Notes under the pieces: model-generated | Seen by the model: only the letters and a program-made list of their open reading frames with translations | Told to the model about the DNA's origin: nothing | Databases searched by the model: none | Translations under genes and position numbers: made by a program | Source of the DNA: Sinorhizobium glycinis | GTDB taxonomy: Bacteria > Pseudomonadota > Alphaproteobacteria > Rhizobiales > Rhizobiaceae | Assembly: GCF_001651865.1 (NCBI RefSeq) | Contig: NZ_LPUX01000064.1 | Coordinates: forward strand, 744,001 to 808,000 | DNA: 64,000 nt | Direction: 5' to 3' | Shown: one piece after another, positions 19,949 to 27,032 of the stretch | Layout: each line of letters starts with the position of its first letter | Position numbering within the stretch: position 1 is the stretch's first letter

Positions 19949-21091
19949 ATGGATTTTCGCCTGTCGGAGGAGCAGGAAGCCATCCGCACGATGGCGCTCG
20001 ATTTTGCGCGGGACGAGCTTGCGCCCCATGCCGTCGACTGGGACCAGCAGAAGCATTTTCCGGTGGAGACGCTGCGCGCCGCCGCCGCCCTCGGCATGGC
20101 GGGCATCTATGTCCGCGACGACGTCGGCGGCACAGGGCTTACCCGTCTCGACGCCGCGATGATCATCGAGGCGCTGGCGACCGGCTGCCCGTCGATCGCT
20201 TCCTTCGTGTCGATCCACAACATGTGCGCCGGCATGATCGACCGCTACGGCACGGACGAGCAGCGCCAGCGGTTGCTGCCGCCGCTGCTCATCATGGAGA
20301 CGCTGGCGAGCTACTGCTTGACCGAGCCCGGCTCCGGCTCGGACGCGGCGGCGCTGAAGACCAAGGCGGTGCGTGACGGCGACGCCTATCTCCTGACCGG
20401 CCAGAAGCAGTTCATCTCAGGCGCCGGCGAATCCGGTCTCTACGTCGTCATGGCGCGCACCGGCGAGGAGGGGCCGAAGGGCATTTCCGCCTTCGTCGTC
20501 GAGATGGATGCGCCTGGGCTCACCTTCGGGGCCAACGAGAAGAAGATGGGCTGGCACGCCCAGCCGACGCGCGCGGTGATGCTCGACAATGTCCGCGTGC
20601 CGGCGGAGAACCGGCTGGGGGCAGAGGGCGAAGGCTTCAGGATCGCCATGGCCGGCCTCGATGGCGGCCGGCTGAACATCGCCGCCGCCTCGCTCGGCGG
20701 CGCGCAGGCCGCCTTCGACAAGGCGCTCGCCTATGTCCAGGAACGCCGTGCCTTCGGAAAAGCAATCGGCGAATTCCAGGCGCTGCAGTTCCGGCTTGCC
20801 GACATGGCGACCGATCTGGAGATCGCCCGCACCTTCCTTTGGCGGGCCGCCGCGGCGCTCGATGCCGCGGATCCGGAGGCCACCAAGCTCTGCGCCATGG
20901 CCAAGCGTTTCGTCACGGACCGCTGCTTTGCCGTCGCCAACGACGCGCTGCAATTGCATGGCGGCTACGGCTATCTCGCCGATTACGGCGTCGAGAAGAT
21001 TGTCAGGGACCTGAGGGTGCACCAGATACTCGAAGGCACCAACGAGATCATGCGGCTGATCGTGTCGCGCGCGATCATAGGACGGAAATAG
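19949..21091 (+). CDS. Acyl-CoA dehydrogenase, probably isobutyryl-CoA dehydrogenase
   Basis: A 380-residue FAD flavoenzyme. Motifs are YCLTEPGSGSDAAALKTKA (about residues 122-140), GQKQFISGAG, the FAD site QERRAFGKAIGEFQALQFRL, LHGGYGYLADYGVEK and the catalytic-base region QILEGTNEIMRLI (Glu near 363). AGGGAGG ends 8 bases before the ATG at 19949; ATGs at 19925 and 19943 are worse placed. With the next two genes it makes the valine-specific sequence isobutyryl-CoA to methacrylyl-CoA, then 3-hydroxyisobutyryl-CoA hydrolysis and oxidation. The hydratase step must come from another enzyme. Substrate specificity is inferred from context. Confidence 0.92.
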   Translation: MDFRLSEEQEAIRTMALDFARDELAPHAVDWDQQKHFPVETLRAAAALGMAGIYVRDDVGGTGLTRLDAAMIIEALATGCPSIASFVSIHNMCAGMIDRYGTDEQRQRLLPPLLIMETLASYCLTEPGSGSDAAALKTKAVRDGDAYLLTGQKQFISGAGESGLYVVMARTGEEGPKGISAFVVEMDAPGLTFGANEKKMGWHAQPTRAVMLDNVRVPAENRLGAEGEGFRIAMAGLDGGRLNIAAASLGGAQAAFDKALAYVQERRAFGKAIGEFQALQFRLADMATDLEIARTFLWRAAAALDAADPEATKLCAMAKRFVTDRCFAVANDALQLHGGYGYLADYGVEKIVRDLRVHQILEGTNEIMRLIVSRAIIGRK

Positions 21092-21103
21092 GAAGGACGC
21101 TTC

Positions 21104-22171
21104 ATGGAGATGCAGACCGTTCAACCGGAAGTCGTCGTCGAACGCAACGGCGCGATCGGCAGGCTCCGGCTCAACCGGCCGCGCGCGCTGAACAGCCTCA
21201 ATCTGGCGATGATCCGGGCGATCGACGCGGCGCTCACCGAGTTCGAACGCAATCCGGCGATCGCCGCCGTGCTCGTCACCGGCGAAGGCGAGCGTGGCCT
21301 TTGCGCTGGCGGCGACATCCGCATGATTTACGAGAGCGGCCGCGAGCGCCCGCATGAAGGGGCGCAGTTCTGGCGCGAGGAGTTCATCGTCAACAGCCGC
21401 ATTGACGCTTTTGGCAAGCCCTATATCGCCATCATGGACGGCATCGTCATGGGCGGCGGGGTCGGGATTTCCTCGCATGGCAGCCACCGCATCGTCACCG
21501 AGAAAACCCGGTTCGCCATGCCGGAAACGGGGATCGGCTATTTCACCGATGTCGGGGCGACCTGGCTCCTGCCGCGGGCGCCCGGCGAGTTCGGCACCTA
21601 TCTCGGCCTCACCGGCCGCGACGTCGGTGCCGCGGCGGCAATCTACGCGCGGCTTGCCGACAGCTTCGTCCCGTCCGAGAAGCTCGACGGGCTGATCGCC
21701 TCGCTTGTCGAGCTCCCGCCGTCGGCCACCGGCAAGGATGTTTCGGCCGCGATCCGGGCGGTCGCGGCTGAGGCGCCGGCCTCGGCGCTGCTCGACCACG
21801 TCGCGCTCATCGACCGCTGCTTCGCCTTCGATACGGTCGAGGAAATCCTTGCGGCGCTGGAAGAGGACGGGTCCGACTTCGCCCGCGAGACGCTCGCCCT
21901 GTTGAAGACCCGGTCGGCGATCAGCCTGAAGCTGACCCTTTCGCTGCTGAGAGCCGGACGCCGCAGCGCGACGCTGAACGACTGCCTGGAGCGGGAGTAT
22001 GCCGGCTGCGTCGCCATGCTCTCCAACCCGGACTTTTACGAGGGCGTTCGCGCCGCGGTGATCGACAAGGACCGCAATCCCAAATGGTCGGTCGGGCTCG
22101 AGGAGGTCACGCCGCAGATGCTCGCGCGCTTCAAGCGCTACGAAGGTTCGCCGCTTTTTGCCGGCGGCTGA
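21104..22171 (+). CDS. 3-hydroxyisobutyryl-CoA hydrolase (crotonase fold)
   Basis: A 355-residue crotonase-superfamily protein, longer than typical enoyl-CoA hydratases (about 260) and matching HIBYL-CoA hydrolases. Motifs: RLNRPRALNSLN at about 22-33, LCAGGDIRMIYESG, DGIVMGGGVGISSHGSHRI, the catalytic-Glu segment AMPETGIGYFTDVGATWLLP, and the family-specific C-terminal FYEGVRAAVIDKDRNPKW. It removes CoA from 3-hydroxyisobutyryl-CoA, protecting the cell from reactive methacrylyl-CoA. The start follows GGAAGGA and lies 12 bases after the dehydrogenase stop. Confidence 0.9.
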   Translation: MEMQTVQPEVVVERNGAIGRLRLNRPRALNSLNLAMIRAIDAALTEFERNPAIAAVLVTGEGERGLCAGGDIRMIYESGRERPHEGAQFWREEFIVNSRIDAFGKPYIAIMDGIVMGGGVGISSHGSHRIVTEKTRFAMPETGIGYFTDVGATWLLPRAPGEFGTYLGLTGRDVGAAAAIYARLADSFVPSEKLDGLIASLVELPPSATGKDVSAAIRAVAAEAPASALLDHVALIDRCFAFDTVEEILAALEEDGSDFARETLALLKTRSAISLKLTLSLLRAGRRSATLNDCLEREYAGCVAMLSNPDFYEGVRAAVIDKDRNPKWSVGLEEVTPQMLARFKRYEGSPLFAGG

Positions 22172-22231
22172 GGACGATCGCGCGGCGGAAAGCGCCTGGA
22201 CCAAAGATGTGAGTTGAGGAGGAGAGGCAAG

Positions 22232-23125
22232 ATGACGAAGATCGCCTTTATCGGACTTGGCAATATGGGCGGCCCGATGGCCGCCAATCTGGTGAAGGCG
22301 GGACACGCGGTCACCGGCTTCGACCTGTCGGAGGCCTCGCGCAATGCGGCGGCGAAGACGGGCGTTTCGATAGCCGGATCGATCTCCCAGGCGGTGCGCG
22401 AAACCGAATGCGTCATCACCATGCTGCCGGCGGGTTCGCACGTCATCTATGTCTGGGACGAGTTGCTCGGTTTCGTCGACCCGGGGACGCTCGTCATCGA
22501 CAGTTCGACGATCGATGTCGAAAGCGCCCGCAAGGTCCACGGCTTCGCCGACAAGGCCGGCTGCCTCTCGCTCGACGCGCCCGTTTCCGGCGGCACGGCC
22601 GGTGCGGCCGCCGGGACGCTGACCTTCATGGTCGGCGGCAGCGACGGCGCTTTTTCCCGCGGCAAGCACCTGCTGGACGCTATGGGCAAGAAGATCGTCC
22701 ATTGCGGTGATGCCGGTGCCGGGCAGGCCGCCAAGATCTGCAACAACATGATCCTCGGCGTCTCGATGGTGGCGGTCTGCGAAGCCTTCGTGCTCGCCGA
22801 GCGGCTGGGCCTGTCGCACCAGGCGCTCTTCGACGTGGCGTCCACCTCGTCCGGGCAATGCTGGTCGCTCACCTCCTATTGCCCGGTGCCGGGCCCCGTC
22901 CCGGCCTCGCCGGCCAACAACGACTATAAGCCCGGGTTCATGGCGAGCCTCATGCTGAAAGACCTGATGCTGGCGCAGCAGGCCGCAAGCGCAAGCGGTG
23001 CGACGACGCCGATGGGCGCGCAGGCGGCGCAGCTCTACAGCCTGTTCGAGAAGCTCGGCCATGGGGCTGAGGATTTTTCCGGACTGATCCGCATGCTGCG
23101 GGGGGAGGCGGTGAGGGCGGGGTAG
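22232..23125 (+). CDS. mmsB: 3-hydroxyisobutyrate dehydrogenase
   Basis: A 297-residue beta-hydroxyacid dehydrogenase that oxidises 3-hydroxyisobutyrate to methylmalonate semialdehyde with NAD. The Rossmann motif is AFIGLGNMGGPMAANL at the N-terminus; the substrate loop is DAPVSGGTAGAAAGTL (about residue 118), and the catalytic Lys lies in GAGQAAKICNNM (about 170). GAGGAGGAG precedes the ATG at 22232. It ends the valine-branch operon. The following enzyme, methylmalonate-semialdehyde dehydrogenase (mmsA), is not in the window; its product propionyl-CoA would feed PccAB. Confidence 0.93.
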   Translation: MTKIAFIGLGNMGGPMAANLVKAGHAVTGFDLSEASRNAAAKTGVSIAGSISQAVRETECVITMLPAGSHVIYVWDELLGFVDPGTLVIDSSTIDVESARKVHGFADKAGCLSLDAPVSGGTAGAAAGTLTFMVGGSDGAFSRGKHLLDAMGKKIVHCGDAGAGQAAKICNNMILGVSMVAVCEAFVLAERLGLSHQALFDVASTSSGQCWSLTSYCPVPGPVPASPANNDYKPGFMASLMLKDLMLAQQAASASGATTPMGAQAAQLYSLFEKLGHGAEDFSGLIRMLRGEAVRAG

Positions 23126-23154
23126 GATGGCTACTTAGGCCGCGACGCTCAAAA

Positions 23155-23321
23155 CCCCCTCTGGCCTGCCGGCCATCTCCCCCACAAGGGGGGAGAATAT
23201 ATGCGGCGTGCGCCGTGCCCCATTGAAGGATTCCGCCTGTGTCAGCCTCTCCGTTGGATTGAGCGGATCGCCGCGACTCGTCTCCCCCCTTGTGGGGGAG
23301 ATGGCCGGCAGGCCAGAGGGG
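23155..23321. repeat. Paired inverted intergenic repeat, family B copy 1
   Basis: Arms at 23155-23196 and 23281-23321 in inverted orientation. Each arm has CTGGCCTGCCGGCCATCTC followed by CCCCACAAGGGGGGAGA. The spacer is about 84 bases. Further copies are at 26799-26966 and 40871-41045. It lies between convergent mmsB and the SDR gene and could act as a bidirectional 3' structure. Confidence 0.88.
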
Positions 23322-23349
23322 TATCCTTCCCAGCGGCGTTGCCGAAAGC

Positions 23350-24099
23350 TCACATCTGCACGGTCATACCGCCATCCACAGTCAGCGTAATGCCGTTGAC
23401 GAAGCTTGCTGCCGGCGAGGCGAGGAAGACGGCGGCGGGGGCGATCTCCTCGGGCCGACCCCAGCGTTTCAGCGGAATGCGCACCTCGACAAAGGCCTGG
23501 AGCGCCGGGTCGGCGGCGAGATGGGCGTTGGTCTCGGTCGCGAACCAGCCGGGCGCGATTGCGTTGACCGTGAGGTTGTCGGCGCCGAGTTCGACGGCAA
23601 GCGAGCGCGTCAGCGCCGAAAGCCCGCCTTTCGCCGCCGTATAGGCTGGATCGCCGGCCCGGGCGGTAAAGGCGGCGATCGACGTCACGAAGATCAACCG
23701 GCCGGCGGCGGAACACTTGAGCAGCGGGAGGGCGGCCCTCGCGACGGCATAGGCCGCGGTCAGGTCGGTGTTCAGGAGCTGCGCAAAATCCTCCGGCTCC
23801 ATCGCCTCGGTACCGCGCCTGTCGCGCTCGCCAACCGCATGAATGAGAATATCGAGCTGACCGGTCTCCTCGGTCGCCTGGGCGAGGATAGCGCCGACAT
23901 CGCGGGTGATATCGCCCGGCGCGATGCCGATCGCGATGCCGTCGGCGGCGAGCCGCTCGCGCGCCTCTTGTAGGCTATGCCGGTTGCGGCCGTTGATCAC
24001 CGTCCAGGCGCCGGCCTTCGCCAGCGCTCTGGCCATTTCGAGGCCTAGTCCGCGCCCGCCGCCGGTCACCAGCGCGGTCTTGCCGTTGAGGTCGAACAT
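23350..24099 (-). CDS. SDR-family oxidoreductase (gluconate 5-dehydrogenase-like)
   Basis: A 249-residue classical short-chain dehydrogenase. The cofactor motif is VTGGGRGLGLEMARALAKAG, the structural NAG equivalent reads HAVGERD, the catalytic Ser is in FVTSIAAF and Tyr/Lys are in YTAAKGGLSALTRSLAVELG, followed by the common PGWFATE and VDGGMTVQM end. The ATG at 24099 has AGGA 8 bases upstream. Sequence style resembles gluconate 5-dehydrogenases, but no sugar-acid gene is adjacent and the assignment to a substrate is open. Single gene; convergent with mmsB across a repeat. Confidence 0.88.
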   Translation of the reverse strand: MFDLNGKTALVTGGGRGLGLEMARALAKAGAWTVINGRNRHSLQEARERLAADGIAIGIAPGDITRDVGAILAQATEETGQLDILIHAVGERDRRGTEAMEPEDFAQLLNTDLTAAYAVARAALPLLKCSAAGRLIFVTSIAAFTARAGDPAYTAAKGGLSALTRSLAVELGADNLTVNAIAPGWFATETNAHLAADPALQAFVEVRIPLKRWGRPEEIAPAAVFLASPAASFVNGITLTVDGGMTVQM

Positions 24100-24463
24100 C
24101 GCTTGTCCTCGCTGCTTCAATCATCGAAACGCCGGATGGGGCCGATTTCTCACAAGGGGACATTTGCAGCGAACGGCGCCATGGTTCACATTCTTCAGAA
24201 CGACGCTGGAAATCCCTTAATAGGTTGGCAAGAAACCAATGCCTGGACACAGTGATGATGTTGTATGTTGCTTTTGCTGGAAACAACTTCCCTTCAGCAA
24301 GGCTGTCAAACTCGAAGTTCATTCAACAGAAATGGGAGAGGAGAGGCAAGAGCTGTTCTGTCATGCGGCCTGCCTCTCGAAAGCGGTGTCACCAGCGATA
24401 CCACTCCATCCCAATCTTCGAGAGTAAGAGTTGGCGAAGCGCCGTTCGCAAGCGCGCAAAGGG
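24100..24463. other. Intergenic region, no gene recognised
   Basis: About 360 bases between the SDR start and the carbonic-anhydrase terminator. The short forward frames here (24225-24584 and two nested ones) have no coding-like composition or recognisable domain. The right-hand part is less GC-rich than its surroundings. It should contain the SDR promoter, but I cannot point to convincing boxes. Confidence 0.5.
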
Positions 24464-24495
24464 AGCACCCCGGGGCGATGCGCCGCCGAGGTGCT
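24464..24495 (-). terminator. Candidate terminator of the carbonic anhydrase gene
   Basis: AGCACC (24464-24469) pairs with GGTGCT (24490-24495); further internal pairing of CGG/CCG and GGCG/GCC lengthens the stem. On the minus strand it lies 16 bases after the stop and is followed by CCCTTTG, a weak U tract. Confidence 0.5.
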
Positions 24496-24510
24496 TGGTT
24501 GCCGCGCTGA

Positions 24511-25260
24511 TCAACTGGAGCTCAGCACGTAGCGACGATTGCCGGCAACAGCCGGCCGCGCGTTCATCGAATAGAGCGCCGTGAACTTCTTGATGTCGGC
24601 CGGATCCACCTCGATCGGATCCATCGCCACCATCCAGTCGACGATCTCGCTGCAGGGCGGGGTGGTAAGCGATCCCTCGTAGGCCCAGTATTTAAGCGAA
24701 GCGGGCAGGAGACCCTTGGGGTCGACCGCGTCGAGGGCAACCTCCTCGCCTGCCTTCTGCGGGAACTTCGCTGCGAGGCTCGCAAAGGTCGGGTTGGCGG
24801 CACCGGGGACAATGAAAACGCCGAGCACGCCGAGCGTGCCGGTTTCGGCATTCTTGTGGACGAAATGCACTTCCATCGGGAAGCCCTTGCCGTCGACCAG
24901 ATGTTCGCTCGGCGCGTGGAAATGGTATTGCACCAGGTCGTAGGTCTTGTCGCCGCGCTTGAGCGTGCCGCCGGCCGCCTTCACCTGGATCGTATGGCCG
25001 TTGTTGAGGATCGTGCCGCCGCTCTTCCAGTCGGTCGCGAGGTCCGGGATGTCGGCCTTGATCGCGCCCGTGATGTCGATCGGCGATTGCTGCGAGCCGG
25101 CCGAGCAGGCACTGTTCTCCTTGCTCAAGGTGCCCCAATGCTCCGGGCCCTCTTCGCCTTCATAGCTCCAATGCACGCCTTCGGCGGCGTAAGCCGTCTT
25201 GACGCAGAGCGGGCAAGCGGCAAGCAAGGCCAGGCCCCGGAGGAAATCACGCCTTTCCAT
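24511..25260 (-). CDS. Alpha-class carbonic anhydrase with Tat-type signal peptide
   Basis: A 249-residue exported zinc enzyme for CO2/bicarbonate interconversion in the periplasm. The start MERRDFLRGLALLAACPLC is a twin-arginine-like signal, with probable cleavage after TAYA. The mature part has the alpha-CA hallmarks: HWGTLSKENSACSAGSQQSP, the zinc ligands in QYHFHAPSEH (two His) and EVHFVHKN (third His), the Thr-199 equivalent in SLTTPPCSEIVDW, and a final ANRR-like GNRRYV. AAAGGAAAT precedes the ATG at 25260; the upstream ATG at 25326 would bury the signal. Stands alone. Confidence 0.94.
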   Translation of the reverse strand: MERRDFLRGLALLAACPLCVKTAYAAEGVHWSYEGEEGPEHWGTLSKENSACSAGSQQSPIDITGAIKADIPDLATDWKSGGTILNNGHTIQVKAAGGTLKRGDKTYDLVQYHFHAPSEHLVDGKGFPMEVHFVHKNAETGTLGVLGVFIVPGAANPTFASLAAKFPQKAGEEVALDAVDPKGLLPASLKYWAYEGSLTTPPCSEIVDWMVAMDPIEVDPADIKKFTALYSMNARPAVAGNRRYVLSSS

Positions 25261-25680
25261 TCTTATTTCCTTTCGAACAATTCGCGAGCAGATAGCGCTC
25301 GCGGGGACGCGATGTTGTGCTTCCAAACCTGTCCATCAACTGTCAGGAATGACGCAGTGCAAAAAGGCTGCGCGAAACGGACATCGCCTGCGGGATTCGG
25401 GTGTCCGGGTCAGGAACGGAGAGGTCCGTCCACCCGCGCGTTCACGAGAAGTTCGCCATTTACTTGTGCTCCAACTGCGCAGAAAATAGGCGGATGGGAG
25501 GAAGCCTTCGACGCGCCTCTCGACAACTGCGCCCGAACCGCTTCGCCCGCTGACACTTGGAGGGGGAAGGGGCAAGGTGTATGCGATTTTCCACCCGTAT
25601 CCCGCTCTAGCCATTGGGAAGCGATCACGCAGGCTCCGGTTGCCAGAACCAGCATAGGCGTGATCCGAGGGAGGAAAGCC
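25261..25680. other. Intergenic region between carbonic anhydrase and ABC transporter genes
   Basis: About 420 bases between divergent genes. No credible open reading frame, RNA or repeat was seen. The promoters of both flanking genes should lie here, but no pair of boxes stands out. Confidence 0.5.
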
Positions 25681-26763
25681 ATGAGGCGAATTTTGCTCTC
25701 CGCGGTCTCCGCCGCGGCGTTATCAGTTGGCGTAACATCCGCATCCGCGCAATCGGGCAGCGTCGAGAAAGCGGTCGGCGGCTATAGTTTCGACGACGCG
25801 GCGAAGGAAGCCCCGGAAACCAAGGACTTCCATTCGGCCGACGGTCATCTGACCTTCGCGATCGTCACGCATACGGCCGGCAACGGCTTCTTCGATCCGG
25901 TCTATGTCGGAGCGAAGGTGGCCGGCAACATGATCGGCGCCGAGATCCTGCTGCTCGGCTCGGAATCGCCGGTGGACGACCCGGCGCGCGAGATCGAGAT
26001 CCTCAACCAGATCGTCCGCGATCCGAAAATCGACGGCATCATCATGACGACGCCGCAGGTCGGCGCCTATAACGACATCGTCAAGGCGGCCGAAGCGGCC
26101 GGCATTCCGGTTGCCACCACGAACTCCTTTGACGAATCCATACTCAACCGCAGCAGCATCAGCCACACCGGGCAGGACGCCTCGGCAGCGGCGATCGGCG
26201 GCGAGGCGCTCGCCAAATGCGTGCTCGACAGCGGCAAGACCAGCGGCTCGATCCTGCTGCCTTCGTCGACCGCGATGGGCAATATCGAGGTGAACAATCG
26301 CGTCACGGCCGCCTTCAACGCGATCGTCAAGACGCTGAAGGATGCCGGCAAGCTCGAGGCCTTCAAGGTCGATGCCGGGCCGGAGAATGTCGGCATCGAC
26401 ACGAACCCGAACGACCCGGTCAACGCGCTCGTGACGCTCTTCGAATCGCGCGGCGACGTGGTCGGCGCGTTCACGGCCAACAATGTGTTCACGCCGCCGC
26501 TCGTCAAGGCGGTGGAGCAGATGGGCTGGACGGGCAAGTTCTGCGCCTTCGGCTTCGATCTCGGCCCGGCGCAGCAGGAAGGCATCGCCGCCGGCAACCT
26601 GACCGGCTCGCTCGGCCAGCAGCCTTTCCTGCAGGGCTTTTGGCCGGTCATGCAGCTCTATCTGCAGATCGACCGCGGCATCTCGGCCGCCAACCTCGAC
26701 ACCCGCGCCCAGCTCGTGACGAAGGAGAACGTCGCCAAGGTCGGCAAGCGGTTCGAGAACTGA
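25681..26763 (+). CDS. Ribose-type sugar ABC transporter substrate-binding protein
   Basis: A 360-residue periplasmic binding protein of the LacI/ribose-binding (type I) fold. A signal peptide (RRILLSAVSAAALSVGVTSASAQS, read from 25684) is cleaved after ASA. The mature N-domain starts LTFAIVTHTAGNGFFDPVYVG and contains the phrase VRDPKIDGIIMTTP typical of sugar-binding proteins; the hinge and C-domain include GAFTANNVFTPPLVKA. GGGAGGAAAGCC precedes the ATG. It is followed, after a repeat element, by a fused permease and a single-domain ATPase, which complete the importer. The sugar is not identified; several FrcB-like and xylose-like receptors share these features. Confidence 0.9.
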   Translation: MRRILLSAVSAAALSVGVTSASAQSGSVEKAVGGYSFDDAAKEAPETKDFHSADGHLTFAIVTHTAGNGFFDPVYVGAKVAGNMIGAEILLLGSESPVDDPAREIEILNQIVRDPKIDGIIMTTPQVGAYNDIVKAAEAAGIPVATTNSFDESILNRSSISHTGQDASAAAIGGEALAKCVLDSGKTSGSILLPSSTAMGNIEVNNRVTAAFNAIVKTLKDAGKLEAFKVDAGPENVGIDTNPNDPVNALVTLFESRGDVVGAFTANNVFTPPLVKAVEQMGWTGKFCAFGFDLGPAQQEGIAAGNLTGSLGQQPFLQGFWPVMQLYLQIDRGISAANLDTRAQLVTKENVAKVGKRFEN

Positions 26764-26798
26764 ACGGTGGCCTGGAGCGGAATGATGGCGGCAGCACT

Positions 26799-26966
26799 CC
26801 CCCTCTGGCCTGCCGGCCATCTCCCCCACAAGGGGGGAGAATATGTGCGGCTGCCCACTCGCTCCAACCATAGGTTTCCGCAAGCGGAGCGCTTCGAGGG
26901 AGACGGGGGCCGTGCCGCGCGTCGTCTCCCCCCTTGTGGGGGAGATGGCCGGCAGCCCAGAGGGGG
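26799..26966. repeat. Paired inverted intergenic repeat, family B copy 2
   Basis: Arms at 26799-26840 and 26925-26966, the same family as 23155-23321. The right arm carries one mismatch relative to the left (AGCCCAG where AGGCCAG would pair). It lies between the binding-protein gene and the permease gene within a presumed operon, where a stable hairpin could protect the upstream mRNA and raise binding-protein output over permease output (inference). Confidence 0.88.
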
Positions 26967-27032
26967 TAGGGCATCCGCACCCATCTCGAACGGATCGTAT
27001 CCTCGCGCGCGGAGCAAGCGGAAGACACCTCC

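Noticed and set aside
20417-23062. Very long minus-strand open frame (881 codons)
   Set aside because: It runs antisense through the acyl-CoA dehydrogenase, hydrolase and mmsB genes; in GC-rich DNA with strong third-position bias the opposite strand stays open. Its translation is rich in Arg, Asp and His without domain motifs.
24225-24584. Plus-strand frame of 119 codons upstream of the carbonic anhydrase end
   Set aside because: No family, poor codon pattern, no ribosome site, and it runs into the anhydrase gene on the opposite strand.
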